Positions 9,427-16,945 of a DNA stretch of 34,467 bases are shown here, in pieces. The notes under the pieces were generated by a model. That model was not told the DNA's origin. It saw only the letters and a list, made by a program, of their open reading frames with translations, and searched no databases. The stretch spans positions 1 to 34,467 of the forward strand of contig CALKJA010000126.1 in assembly GCA_937995865.1 (NCBI GenBank), written 5' to 3'. Source of the DNA: an uncultured Paracoccaceae bacterium. GTDB lineage: Bacteria; Pseudomonadota; Alphaproteobacteria; Rhodobacterales; Rhodobacteraceae. Positions within the stretch are counted from its first letter, which is position 1; each line of letters begins with the position of its first letter. Both the position numbers and the translations under genes were made by a program.

Positions 9427-9938
9427 TCGAGGGCCGCCAATTCGGTGGACACCCGTTCAAGATCGCCCAAAACTACGCCGGCTTTTGCAGCCGCACAGGT
9501 TGTTTCGTCACCCAGACAGTCGGATGGTGAAAACCACCGCGTTTCATCCGAAAGCCGCCGCGCTTTCAGCGGTGGCAATGTCTCAAAATCCACTTGGCTC
9601 AGCAGCGTATCTATCCGAAGGCGGAGCTTTTGGCTTTCTGTCGTCCAACGGCTTTCTAACCCAAGAGCGCATTTTGCACTGGCGCACTCTGCCAAAGCTT
9701 CGGCGCGGCATCTGCTGCGCGTGAGCGCTTCAGCGCTTTTCAAAAGTTGCGAAGGGCATGCGGAGGTGTCCGAACAGGCCTCATGCGGAAAGCGTTCCTT
9801 GAAGGTTGCCATAACGCGGCTTTCAAACCCTGCACCAACGCACGCGTCATAACTGGTCACACCTGCCTGCGCGCCTGAACCGACCCCAAAAAAGACAGCA
9901 AAAGCTGCGAGCACAACTTCCCCTGAGATTGGCTTCAT
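9423..9938 (-). CDS. exported cysteine-rich hypothetical protein, cassette gene 1
   Basis: This 171-residue protein has a signal peptide (MKPISGEVVLAAFAVFFGVG, cleavage probably near GAQA). Its mature region is rich in cysteines (SYDACVG, HEACSDTSACPS, SRCRAEALAECASAKC, SDCLGDETTCAA). The ATG at 9938 has a good AAGGAG eight bases upstream, so this cassette gene can be translated independently. The cysteine and Leu/Ala-rich character faintly resembles the LprI-like protein two genes downstream, but I would not assign it to that family. It lies 129 bp after the liuA stop. Confidence 0.78.
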   Translation of the reverse strand: MKPISGEVVLAAFAVFFGVGSGAQAGVTSYDACVGAGFESRVMATFKERFPHEACSDTSACPSQLLKSAEALTRSRCRAEALAECASAKCALGLESRWTTESQKLRLRIDTLLSQVDFETLPPLKARRLSDETRWFSPSDCLGDETTCAAAKAGVVLGDLERVSTELAALE

Positions 9939-10067
9939 TTGAAAGTCTCCTTGTTTCTTAGCCCCTGTGATCTTTGGGGCCCGCCAGACATCTGTATGAA
10001 TGACGGTGCGTGGTGCGTAACCTTCGGTCAGGCTATCGTCTCTTGTTGAGTGCTTACGCTCACTCGA
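9939..10067 (-). other. 129-bp gap between liuA and the envelope-gene cassette
   Basis: This is the only sizeable gap inside the liu cluster. It holds the Shine-Dalgarno of the gene at 9423-9938. A short CCCC..GGGG pairing lies near 9962-9980, without a T-run, so I see no convincing terminator. Readthrough from liuA is therefore likely, though an internal promoter cannot be excluded. Confidence 0.4.
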
Positions 10068-11231
10068 TTAGCCCATTGCTCCCACCAACTCGCGCCCCAC
10101 CAGCATCCGCCGAATTTCAGAGGTTCCGGCACCTATCTCCATGAGCTTAGCATCCCGGAAAATGCGGGCCACGGGCGCGTCATTCAGGAACCCTGCCCCG
10201 CCCATCGCCTGTACCGCTTGGTGCGCCTGCTTCATCGCCTCTTCTGAAGCATACAAACAGCACGCCGCCGCATCCTGCCGCGTAACGGTTCCGCGGTCAC
10301 AGGCTTTGGCAACTTCGTACACATAAGCGCGCGCCGAATTCATTGCGGCGTACATATCCGCTATCTTGCCCTGCATCAGTTGGAACGACCCAATGGGTTT
10401 CCCAAATTGTCTGCGTTCCGCCATATACGGCATGATTTCGTCCAAGCAGGCGGCCATGATGCCAAGGCCAATCCCGGCAAGCACCACGCGTTCATAATCA
10501 AGACCAGACATTAGAACCTGAACGCCGCGCCCCTCTTCGCCGAGCACGTTTTCGAATGGGACCTTCACATCCTCAAAGATCAGCTCGCCTGTGTTGGATC
10601 CCCGCATTCCAAGTTTGTCAAAATGCGCAGACGTGCTGAAGCCTGTCATCGATTTCTCAATCAAAAACGCTGTGATGCCTTTAGATCCGGCCTCGGCGTC
10701 TGTTTTGGCATAAACGACAAGCGTATCCGCATCCGGCCCGTTGGTGATCCAGTACTTGGTCCCGTTCAGGCGGTAGTGGTCATTGCGCTTTTCTGCGGCC
10801 AATTTCATTGACACCACATCCGATCCTGCACTGGCTTCGGACATCGCCAAAGCGCCCACATGATCGCCAGACACAAGCTTGGGCAAATACTGCCGCTTTT
10901 GCGCGTTGGTGCCGTTGAGGTTAATTTGGTTCACACACAGGTTCGAATGCGCACCATAAGAAAGTGACACAGACGCCGACGCGCGCGCGACCTCTTCGAC
11001 AGCAACAGTGTGGGCAAGATACCCCATCCCTGCGCCGCCAAACTCTTCTGCGACTGTCACACCAAGAAGCCCCATATCGCCCAATTCTCTCCAAAGCGCG
11101 GGCGGAAAGCAGTTATCGGCATCGATCTGGCCTGCCATCGGTTTAATACGGTCCTGAGCAAACCGATGCGTTGCATCGCGCAGCGCATTAACGTCTTCAC
11201 CAAGGTCGAAAGTCATCGAATGGGTAAACAT
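10068..11231 (-). CDS. liuA: isovaleryl-CoA dehydrogenase
   Basis: This FAD enzyme (also ivd) oxidises isovaleryl-CoA to 3-methylcrotonyl-CoA and passes electrons to ETF. The 387-residue protein has the acyl-CoA dehydrogenase signatures [11 protein letters not shown] (about 129-139) and [20 protein letters not shown]. It has Glu at 247 in [11 protein letters not shown], the position of the catalytic base in isovaleryl-CoA dehydrogenases. Near the C-terminus, [16 protein letters not shown] lacks the Glu that short- and medium-chain dehydrogenases use at that place. This pattern supports the isovaleryl assignment over a generic acyl-CoA dehydrogenase. It is the first gene of the cluster; a palindrome sits just upstream of the ATG. 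Confidence 0.95.
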   Translation of the reverse strand: MFTHSMTFDLGEDVNALRDATHRFAQDRIKPMAGQIDADNCFPPALWRELGDMGLLGVTVAEEFGGAGMGYLAHTVAVEEVARASASVSLSYGAHSNLCVNQINLNGTNAQKRQYLPKLVSGDHVGALAMSEASAGSDVVSMKLAAEKRNDHYRLNGTKYWITNGPDADTLVVYAKTDAEAGSKGITAFLIEKSMTGFSTSAHFDKLGMRGSNTGELIFEDVKVPFENVLGEEGRGVQVLMSGLDYERVVLAGIGLGIMAACLDEIMPYMAERRQFGKPIGSFQLMQGKIADMYAAMNSARAYVYEVAKACDRGTVTRQDAAACCLYASEEAMKQAHQAVQAMGGAGFLNDAPVARIFRDAKLMEIGAGTSEIRRMLVGRELVGAMG

Positions 11232-11246
11232 GGCTTAGCCTGTAAT

Positions 11247-11260
11247 TGAACGATTGTTCA
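11247..11260. promoter_or_regulatory. palindrome TGAAC-N4-GTTCA upstream of liuA
   Basis: TGAACGATTGTTCA has 5-bp arms around a 4-base centre and begins 16 bases upstream of the liuA start codon, where a repressor would block transcription or translation initiation. The size and form suit a TetR-type regulator; TetR- and MerR-family proteins are known to control liu genes in proteobacteria. No regulator gene lies in the window, so the link is inference. Confidence 0.4.
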
Positions 11261-11385
11261 TTTCTAATCCTCCGATTGCGGAATCGTCAAGCGGGATGCG
11301 CAGCTCAAGTCACCATCGCCCCATGCGCGAACCAATACATCAAGGACAATCATCGCGTGCAGGGTGCGGCAAAGACGGTGGAAAG

Positions 11386-11396
11386 CCTTACTTAAC
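11386..11396 (+). promoter_or_regulatory. CCTTACTTAAC motif, copy 1, upstream of RTX gene 1
   Basis: This 11-base motif lies 98 bases before the RTX1 start and recurs exactly 118 bases before the RTX2 start. It runs into TTAA-N7-TAAA (11392-11406), one mismatch from the CtrA consensus TTAA-N7-TTAA known in alphaproteobacteria. Joint regulation of the two RTX genes is inferred. Confidence 0.35.
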
Positions 11397-11494
11397 ATCT
11401 AGTAAACCACGCCTTAAGCTAAGGTGTCTCGCGTTGCGTGAAGTGACCAACATTTAACGCCGTAGCTGAAAATCATATTTAAAAGGACATATAG

Positions 11495-13072
11495 ATGGCC
11501 GTCGAATTTATTACCGGAGACCAAACAAGCACCTACAATGTCGGTAACGGCGATGAGGTTTTTCTGACAGCCAACGCCGAGATGCAAGTTTCCGGCAATG
11601 CGTTTGCGTTGGAAAGTAACGGCGACGGCTTTGTGAATGGAACTTACGCGCTGTTTTTGGCCGGTGACATCTATACAGGCAACGATCTATTCGCCGGGTC
11701 TTTTTTCGCTAATGCTAGTAGCTCTGATGAAGTGCATTTGAGCATCACAATTGGCGCAACATCCAATGTGTACGCATTTGGTGATGGTATCGTGTTGAGT
11801 GCTACCGATCCTGACTTGAGCGAGGCTATTGTTGCGGTCACCAATCATGGTAACGTCACCGTTGGCGAAGCGTTTTACTTTGGTTCAGGCGCGGATGTTT
11901 TGGATTTCACAAACACCGGCACAATTTCGCAGATCAATGGGTTTTCGAGTTCTGCAAATCAGGCGTTGATCGATGAAATCGGCGTTTTAGGCGACAATCG
12001 CATTTTCAACAGCGGCACGATGACAGCAGCAGCTGAGAGCAGAGTGATTGATGTCACTTTGAGCTCAGGCTCGACGCTTGATATTGTTAATACCGGGACG
12101 ATGAACGCCAATATTGGTACTGCGATCGAAATAGATGGGTTTGCCACTGCTGCCACAAATATAGTAAACGCCGGCGAGATTTTTGGGGATATCACGTCAT
12201 CGGCGATCACGACAATTAGGAATTCGGGGGATATCCACGGGCATGTATCTCTTAACGCTCCGGCGGAAAACGCATTGGAAAATGCTGGATTGATCATGGG
12301 CGACGTGACGTTTTCAAACTCCGCGGGCACCCTGACAAACACCGGTGATATCTTTGGCGATATCGACTTAAAAAATGGTGACAACGTGATGTCAAACTTG
12401 GGCCGGATCATTGGGGATGTGATCGGCGGAGACAATGACGATACATTCCTGAACACCGGCGTCGTCGAAGGTGATTTGGATCTTGGCGGCGGCACCAATA
12501 CCTATACGTCTCTGCATGGGGGCATTGTAACGGGTACGGTTTTTGGCAATGCAAGCTTCGAGCTGTTTTCGGGCAGCGTCTTTTCTGACCGTTTTTCAAG
12601 CAATGGCGGCGATGACGAATTGGACGGCAAAGAAGGCGATGACGTGCTAGATGGCGGCGCGGACAATGACACCCTGCGCGGCGGCGAAGGGTTTGATGAA
12701 ATGACCGGTGGCACCGGCGCGGATGTGTTTGTATTTGATCTTGCAACCGACGCGGACACGATCACCGATTTCGGCGATGGCGCGGATCAGATTGACCTGA
12801 CCGAGTTCTTTGGCACCGTGGATTTCTTCCAGCTCTTCCTCACCGGCGCGGGCACGAAAGGTCAGGATTTGTTGCTTGGGACAGGCGCAAATTTCGGCAA
12901 CGCAGACAGCGCGCGGGTCTCTGCCACGGCCGAGCAAATCGGCGACGACACAGTGCTCACGATCTCTTCTGCAAGCTCAGTCTTGGGTCGCGGGGATCTT
13001 GGTCTTGATATCGTTCTCACCCTGGAGGATGTCATGGCTAACGCCCTGACCGTGGACGATTTTATCTTCTAA
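11495..13072 (+). CDS. secreted beta-solenoid protein with RTX repeats, paralog 1
   Basis: This 525-residue acidic protein has no Sec signal peptide. From about residue 95 to 330 it carries repeating N-x-G-x-I/V-x-G-D units roughly 20 residues apart (NTGTISQING, NSGTMTAAA, NAGEIFGDI, NSGDIHGHV, NTGDIFGDI, NTGVVEGDL), the pattern of a parallel beta-helix. Residues about 369-410 are RTX nonapeptides binding calcium (GGDDELDGK, EGDDVLDGG, ADNDTLRGG, EGFDEMTGG). The last 107 residues begin DADTITDFGDGADQIDLTEF and end VDDFIF, the type of C-terminus exported by type I secretion ABC systems. The ATG is preceded by AAAAGGA. No exporter genes lie nearby. A surface or extracellular adhesive or structural role is inferred; no enzymatic domain is visible. 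Confidence 0.88.
   Translation: MAVEFITGDQTSTYNVGNGDEVFLTANAEMQVSGNAFALESNGDGFVNGTYALFLAGDIYTGNDLFAGSFFANASSSDEVHLSITIGATSNVYAFGDGIVLSATDPDLSEAIVAVTNHGNVTVGEAFYFGSGADVLDFTNTGTISQINGFSSSANQALIDEIGVLGDNRIFNSGTMTAAAESRVIDVTLSSGSTLDIVNTGTMNANIGTAIEIDGFATAATNIVNAGEIFGDITSSAITTIRNSGDIHGHVSLNAPAENALENAGLIMGDVTFSNSAGTLTNTGDIFGDIDLKNGDNVMSNLGRIIGDVIGGDNDDTFLNTGVVEGDLDLGGGTNTYTSLHGGIVTGTVFGNASFELFSGSVFSDRFSSNGGDDELDGKEGDDVLDGGADNDTLRGGEGFDEMTGGTGADVFVFDLATDADTITDFGDGADQIDLTEFFGTVDFFQLFLTGAGTKGQDLLLGTGANFGNADSARVSATAEQIGDDTVLTISSASSVLGRGDLGLDIVLTLEDVMANALTVDDFIF
12749..13072 (+). repeat. 324-bp near-identical direct repeat, copy 1 (C-terminal module of RTX gene 1)
   Basis: This copy aligns without gaps to 14515-14838. 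By eye there are seven base differences in 324 (about 98% identity), and only one changes the protein (Met versus Thr in DVMANA/DVTANA). The boundary is sharp at GACGCGGACACG. Upstream of it the two genes are clearly diverged. Confidence 0.9.
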
Positions 13073-13111
13073 GGACGTCGCGTTATTTAGGCAGTTTCTG
13101 CCCCAAGGGTG

Positions 13112-13130
13112 CTGTGGCTCACAGTCTTTT
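13112..13130 (+). terminator. weak intrinsic terminator after RTX gene 1
   Basis: CTGTG (13112-13116), loop GCT and CACAG (13120-13124) are followed by TCTTTT. The stem is short (5 bp), and another small inverted repeat GGCAG-TTT-CTGCC lies just before at 13090-13102. Termination may be partial, but the second RTX gene has its own leader. Confidence 0.4.
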
Positions 13131-13239
13131 GTAAATTTTGGCTGCGATTCCAGCATCTAGTTTCGCCCGAGTGAGCCTTGCCTTGGCAGATGGTGCAAGA
13201 CGATGTTCGCACCTGTTCAGGCTCCAAATTTAAGGTTTA

Positions 13240-13250
13240 CCTTACTTAAC
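13240..13250 (+). promoter_or_regulatory. CCTTACTTAAC motif, copy 2, upstream of RTX gene 2
   Basis: This is an exact second copy of the motif at 11386-11396, on the same strand and at a similar distance from the start codon. It lies in a 296-bp intergenic stretch that otherwise shows no gene. The downstream bases give TTAA-N7-TAGA, a poorer match to the CtrA consensus than copy 1. Confidence 0.35.
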
Positions 13251-13368
13251 GCATCGTAGATTTTCAGTAAAACTACAGTACTGGATTAGCAAACACGCGC
13301 TTTGGCGCTCATGATCGCTGCGAACGATTGTGCAAGCCCGTCAATGCGACACGAAAAGGAATTTACAC

Positions 13369-14838
13369 ATGCCCGTATCTATCGGCGATCAGCTCATTGG
13401 CTTTAACATCGCAACTGAAGACTTCTTCATACTCCAACACGGCGACACAATTTTTTCAAGCGGCGGAGGAATCCTGACAACGGCATTAGCCGCTGATGCC
13501 AATATCTCGGTCCACGGGAATGTCTTCGCTGACCTCGTCGGCATCCAGAATCTCGCATCCGATGTTGAAATCCGCATCAGCGAAACCGGGTATATCGAAT
13601 CCAGCGGGGTTGGTGTCTTTTTCTCTGGAAACGCAGATGGCAGCTCACTTGTAAATTACGGCACCATTGTTTCCTATGATGATAATGGAGTCGAAATACA
13701 GTTCGATGCGGATGGGCGGATTGGTTTCCAAAACTTCGGCACAGTCCAAGGCGAGCTAAATGGCGCGTATCTTAGCAACGCACACAGCATCAATACCAAT
13801 CATGGAACCATAACCGGCAAAACGGCTGTTGTTCTCGATGACCCATCGATCAGCTTTCTGAACCACGGCGTTGTTGAGGGGATTTTTCAGTCAGTGGCCG
13901 CGGGCGGCACAGATGTGAGCGTTGGCATTTTCATCTCCGAGTTCGCCAGCGCGGCCAACATTGCAAACTATGGCACTATTTCAAGCCCAACCTCAGCCAT
14001 TTATTACGCTAACGGCGCTTCCTTAAGCATCGCGAACCACGGTGATATATGGGGCAATGTCGTAGGGGAATCTGGTATTAGTGTGCTCAACTTTTTGAAC
14101 ACGGGCAGTCTGGATGGTGACTTAACTGTCGGAGGCGACTTTACCGACACGGTTGACAACTCAGGTACCATTACCGGCAGTATTACATTTTCAGACGGCG
14201 CAAATCATTTGAGCAACTCTGGCACGATCCATGGCGATGTGATCGGCGGTTCGGGCAATGACACGGTGCTAAACACCGGCGTAATCCAGGGCGATGTTGC
14301 TCTGGGGTTTGGAGCCAATACCTATGAGGCGTTTGGTATCGGTCTTGTGATGGGAACCATCGTCGGAAGCGGATTGGGCGACGCAATCGTCGCCAGCAAA
14401 TTCAGCGACCGTATTGATGGCGCGGGCGGCAATGACGTTATGAATGGCGGCGCGGGCCTTGACGTTCTGACCGGCGGCACCGGCGCCGATACATTTGTTT
14501 ACGCCCTCAGCGAGGACGCGGACACGATCACCGATTTCGGCGATGGCGCGGATCAGATTGACCTGACCGAGTTCTTTGGCACCGTGGATTTCTTCCAGCT
14601 CTTCCTCACCGGTGCGGGCACGAAAGGTCAGGATTTGTTGCTTGGGACAGGCGCAAATTTCGGCAACGCAGACAGCGCGCGGGTCTCCGCCACGGCCGAG
14701 CAAATCGGCGACGACACAGTGCTCACGATCTCTTCTGCAAGCTCAGTCTTGGGTCGCGGTGATCTTGGTCTTGATATCGTTCTCACCCTCGAGGACGTCA
14801 CGGCGAACGCCCTGACCGTGGACGATTTTATCTTCTAA
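13369..14838 (+). CDS. secreted beta-solenoid protein with RTX repeats, paralog 2
   Basis: This 489-residue paralog of the preceding protein has the same plan. A body of N-x-G-T-I-type turns runs to about residue 330 (VNYGTIVSYDD, QNFGTVQGEL, TNHGTITGKT, ANHGDIWGNV, DNSGTITGSI, SNSGTIHGDV, NTGVIQGDV). RTX units follow at about 350-380 (AGGNDVMNGG, AGLDVLTGG, TGADTFVY), fewer than in paralog 1. Residues 383-489 match the other paralog in all but one position. The start is ATG at 13369 with AAAAGGA eight bases upstream; a GTG at 13330 would add 13 residues but has no ribosome site. Type I secretion is inferred from the RTX repeats and the terminal VDDFIF. Confidence 0.88.
   Translation: MPVSIGDQLIGFNIATEDFFILQHGDTIFSSGGGILTTALAADANISVHGNVFADLVGIQNLASDVEIRISETGYIESSGVGVFFSGNADGSSLVNYGTIVSYDDNGVEIQFDADGRIGFQNFGTVQGELNGAYLSNAHSINTNHGTITGKTAVVLDDPSISFLNHGVVEGIFQSVAAGGTDVSVGIFISEFASAANIANYGTISSPTSAIYYANGASLSIANHGDIWGNVVGESGISVLNFLNTGSLDGDLTVGGDFTDTVDNSGTITGSITFSDGANHLSNSGTIHGDVIGGSGNDTVLNTGVIQGDVALGFGANTYEAFGIGLVMGTIVGSGLGDAIVASKFSDRIDGAGGNDVMNGGAGLDVLTGGTGADTFVYALSEDADTITDFGDGADQIDLTEFFGTVDFFQLFLTGAGTKGQDLLLGTGANFGNADSARVSATAEQIGDDTVLTISSASSVLGRGDLGLDIVLTLEDVTANALTVDDFIF
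14515..14838 (+). repeat. 324-bp near-identical direct repeat, copy 2 (C-terminal module of RTX gene 2)
   Basis: This is the second copy of the module at 12749-13072, in the same orientation, about 1.77 kb apart. The low divergence at silent sites, against strong divergence of the rest of the gene, suggests gene conversion or recent module exchange. It is also a substrate for deletion that would fuse the two genes in frame. Confidence 0.9.
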
Positions 14839-14848
14839 TCTAAAAAAC

Positions 14849-14874
14849 TGCGCCTTCCGGAAACGGAAGGCGCA
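14849..14874 (-). terminator. intrinsic terminator with GAAA loop shared by convergent genes
   Basis: On the plus strand, TGCGCCTTCCG (14849-14859), loop GAAA (14860-14863) and CGGAAGGCGCA (14864-14874) form an 11-bp perfect stem. A run of six A lies at 14842-14847 on the plus strand, so the T-tract follows the stem on the minus strand. It therefore ends transcription of the aminotransferase gene; it may also block readthrough from RTX gene 2. Confidence 0.85.
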
Positions 14875-14882
14875 TCGAACCC

Positions 14883-16103
14883 TCACGTAGCGCGCACCAC
14901 TTCATCGCGAATAATCCGAGCGATCGTCTCGCAATCTTCAAGACTAAATGTCAGCGGTAAGCGCATATCAATTATCCCATGTAGGATCCGGTCGCTGGCA
15001 GGCATGTCATCCGTCGGTGCATAGCGCCAGGATTGATAGGTTGAGGTGAACGCGACAGGCTCGGGCGCGCCGAACCATTTGAGATCCACACCGCGCGCCG
15101 CACATCCCGCAACAAAGCCGCGGATTGCATCAGCATCCCAATCCAAGAGCAAGAATTGATAGGACGACGCTACAAACCCTTCATCTTTGGGTCGTTCAAT
15201 TCGGGTGAGTCGGTTGCACCCTGCCAGCGCCGCATCCAACACGCCATAGCGTTCATTCCAGCGCGCGCATTGAGTGCCCAAATCAGCAAGCTGCGGCCGC
15301 AGAATTGCTGCGCGCAGGTTGTCCATCCGCCCCGAGATGTTGGGCGTATGATATTTCACGTCTTCGAACGCTTCCAGCGGCGGACGGGCGCGGTGTTTGG
15401 CATAGATCATATACGAGCCAGAGAGCATGATCGCCCGCGCCATCAACTCAGGATCGTCGGAAACCAAAAGCCCCCCTTCCCCAGAATTGACGTGTTTATA
15501 GGTCTGGCACGAATAACACCCCATGACCCCATGACGCCCGCTCGGGACGCCTGCCCAATCCGCACCCATTGTGTGCGCGCAATCTTCGATCACGGTCAGA
15601 TTGTGGGCCTTGGCCAACGCCATCAGCGCATCCATGTCACAGATATGGCCCCGCATATGCGACAGCATCAAAACGTCAGCCTGATCCGCTTTGGCCGCCA
15701 GATCATCCAGATCAATGACCAGCCCTTCGGTGACCCCCACAAAAACCGGCACGGCCCCAACGCTTGCAATCGCACCCGGCACGGGGGCAAGCGTGAAGGC
15801 ATTGGTGAGAACCTTATCGCCATGCTCAACACCACAAGCACGCAATGCGGTGGCCATCGCATAGCCGCCAGACGCAACAGCCAAGCAGTATTCTGCCCCC
15901 ACCAACCCGGCAAACTCTTCCTCAAGAAGCGCTGTCTCGGCGATCTCGCCCTCCGCCTCATTGTAACGGTGTAAGCGCCCGTGTTGTAGCACCGCCATTG
16001 CCGCAGAAATACCCGCAGGGGGGACCGCTTCTTGTTGAGTAAAGCTGCCAGTGAATATCTCTAAAGGGGCGTCACCAGATGGTGCTTGGGAATGCTCTGT
16101 CAT
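14883..16103 (-). CDS. DegT/DnrJ/EryC1/StrS-family aminotransferase
   Basis: This PLP enzyme belongs to the sugar-aminotransferase family. The 406-residue protein shows the cofactor-binding AVASGGYAMATALRACGV, the Asp-containing VIEDCAHTMGADW, and SCQTYKHVNSGEGGLL, where the Lys should form the Schiff base. PNISGRMDNLRAAI follows further on. The start is taken as ATG at 16103, just after the stop of the upstream gene; an ATG at 16142 would overlap that gene by 31 bases. Family members transaminate nucleotide-linked ketosugars or cyclitols. No sugar pathway gene lies adjacent, so the substrate is unknown. It follows the phosphatase gene closely on the same strand and ends at the hairpin terminator. 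Confidence 0.87.
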   Translation of the reverse strand: MTEHSQAPSGDAPLEIFTGSFTQQEAVPPAGISAAMAVLQHGRLHRYNEAEGEIAETALLEEEFAGLVGAEYCLAVASGGYAMATALRACGVEHGDKVLTNAFTLAPVPGAIASVGAVPVFVGVTEGLVIDLDDLAAKADQADVLMLSHMRGHICDMDALMALAKAHNLTVIEDCAHTMGADWAGVPSGRHGVMGCYSCQTYKHVNSGEGGLLVSDDPELMARAIMLSGSYMIYAKHRARPPLEAFEDVKYHTPNISGRMDNLRAAILRPQLADLGTQCARWNERYGVLDAALAGCNRLTRIERPKDEGFVASSYQFLLLDWDADAIRGFVAGCAARGVDLKWFGAPEPVAFTSTYQSWRYAPTDDMPASDRILHGIIDMRLPLTFSLEDCETIARIIRDEVVRAT

Positions 16104-16111
16104 ACGCGCAG

Positions 16112-16828
16112 CTAGGGCGTCTTTGCCCGACGCGTCAAGCATATTGGCCCGGCAATGCGTTTAGGCAAAAGCCGCTCTGCGATCTCAACCATTTCTGCGA
16201 AGTCATGCAGCCATTCATCGGGCGCCATTTCAGCCCGGCTTGCGGCATCCGGGCTAAAGGACACTGACACCGATGGTACCCCTGCGGCCCGCGCAGTGCG
16301 TTCATCGGTCATGCTGTCGCCAACCAAAAGCGCGCGTTTAGGATCACCCCCGGCGCGGCGCACCGCCTCAAAGAATGGTTCAGGATCCGGTTTGGCATTG
16401 GCCATGGTATCTGCCCCAACCAACGCGCCAAAGGCGTTTCGTACGCCCAAACTCTGCGTAAGTGTCTCCGCAAGGCCTTCGGGTTTGTTGGTGCAAATGG
16501 CAACGGCGAATCCTGCCGATTTCAAAGCAGCAACCGCATTCATCGCGCCGGGATACATCACGGTATAGCGGTCAATCGCGCCGGCATAGTGACCCAGAAG
16601 CGCCTGATATTGCGCATCAACATCAGCCTCGCCATAGCCATCGACCCTAGAAAACCCAAGTCTAAGCATCGCCCGCCCGCCGCGAAGCGCGGTACCCGCA
16701 TCGGCAACGGGATCCAGCAAATCGCCCAAGCCAAGCCCGCTAAAGCAGGCATTCGCCGCTGCGATCAGATCACCGCTTGTGTCTGCCAAGGTCCCATCAA
16801 GATCAAAAATCACTGCGCGCATCGGCAC
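16112..16828 (-). CDS. gph: HAD-family phosphatase, phosphoglycolate phosphatase-like
   Basis: This 238-residue HAD hydrolase has the nucleophile motif VIFDLDGTLADTSGDL at the N-terminus, motif II ICTNKPEGLAETL, a Lys in ANAKPDPEPFFEAVR, and motif IV LLVGDSMTDERTARAAG. The arrangement with an alpha-helical cap matches Gph, which removes 2-phosphoglycolate arising from DNA repair or photorespiration-type reactions. Substrate specificity is not provable from sequence. It is divergent from glmU across a 117-bp gap. The start is ATG at 16828, or 16822 two codons later. Confidence 0.9.
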   Translation of the reverse strand: MPMRAVIFDLDGTLADTSGDLIAAANACFSGLGLGDLLDPVADAGTALRGGRAMLRLGFSRVDGYGEADVDAQYQALLGHYAGAIDRYTVMYPGAMNAVAALKSAGFAVAICTNKPEGLAETLTQSLGVRNAFGALVGADTMANAKPDPEPFFEAVRRAGGDPKRALLVGDSMTDERTARAAGVPSVSVSFSPDAASRAEMAPDEWLHDFAEMVEIAERLLPKRIAGPICLTRRAKTP

Positions 16829-16945
16829 GTCCCCGCCTATCCAAGGGCTGCCATTTCAGCCCGTCACCTCATGTGAAGCGCTGCCCCCTTGCGGTAAAGC
16901 CCCTAATCGGCGATTCCACATGTCAAAGATACAAAGGCTTCGAGC

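Larger units (their letters stand above)
11232..11494. other. 263-bp divergent intergenic region between liuA and the first RTX gene
   Basis: It should hold both promoters. Features seen are the palindrome at 11247-11260, the motif CCTTACTTAAC at 11386-11396 that recurs before the second RTX gene, and a small inverted repeat CCTTA-AGC-TAAGG at 11412-11424. The RTX gene's AAAAGGA lies eight bases before its ATG. A plus-strand open frame at 11254-11457 is unconvincing as a gene: it has low-complexity Ser/Pro/Arg content and no ribosome site. Confidence 0.5.

Noticed and set aside
12601..12740. Short tandem GGCGGC-rich units considered as a possible CRISPR or DNA-level repeat
   Set aside because: They are the codons of RTX nonapeptides; spacing and sequence follow the protein repeat, and no spacers exist.
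13322..13331. GAACGATTGT shared by the liuA-side dyad (11248-11257) and the leader of RTX gene 2
   Set aside because: A 10-base match between two ~280-base regions is expected by chance at several percent, and the second copy lacks the dyad symmetry.
14269..14703. Antisense open frame repeated over both RTX C-terminal modules (also 12647-12937)
   Set aside because: It exists twice only because the underlying module is duplicated; it lacks independent coding evidence.
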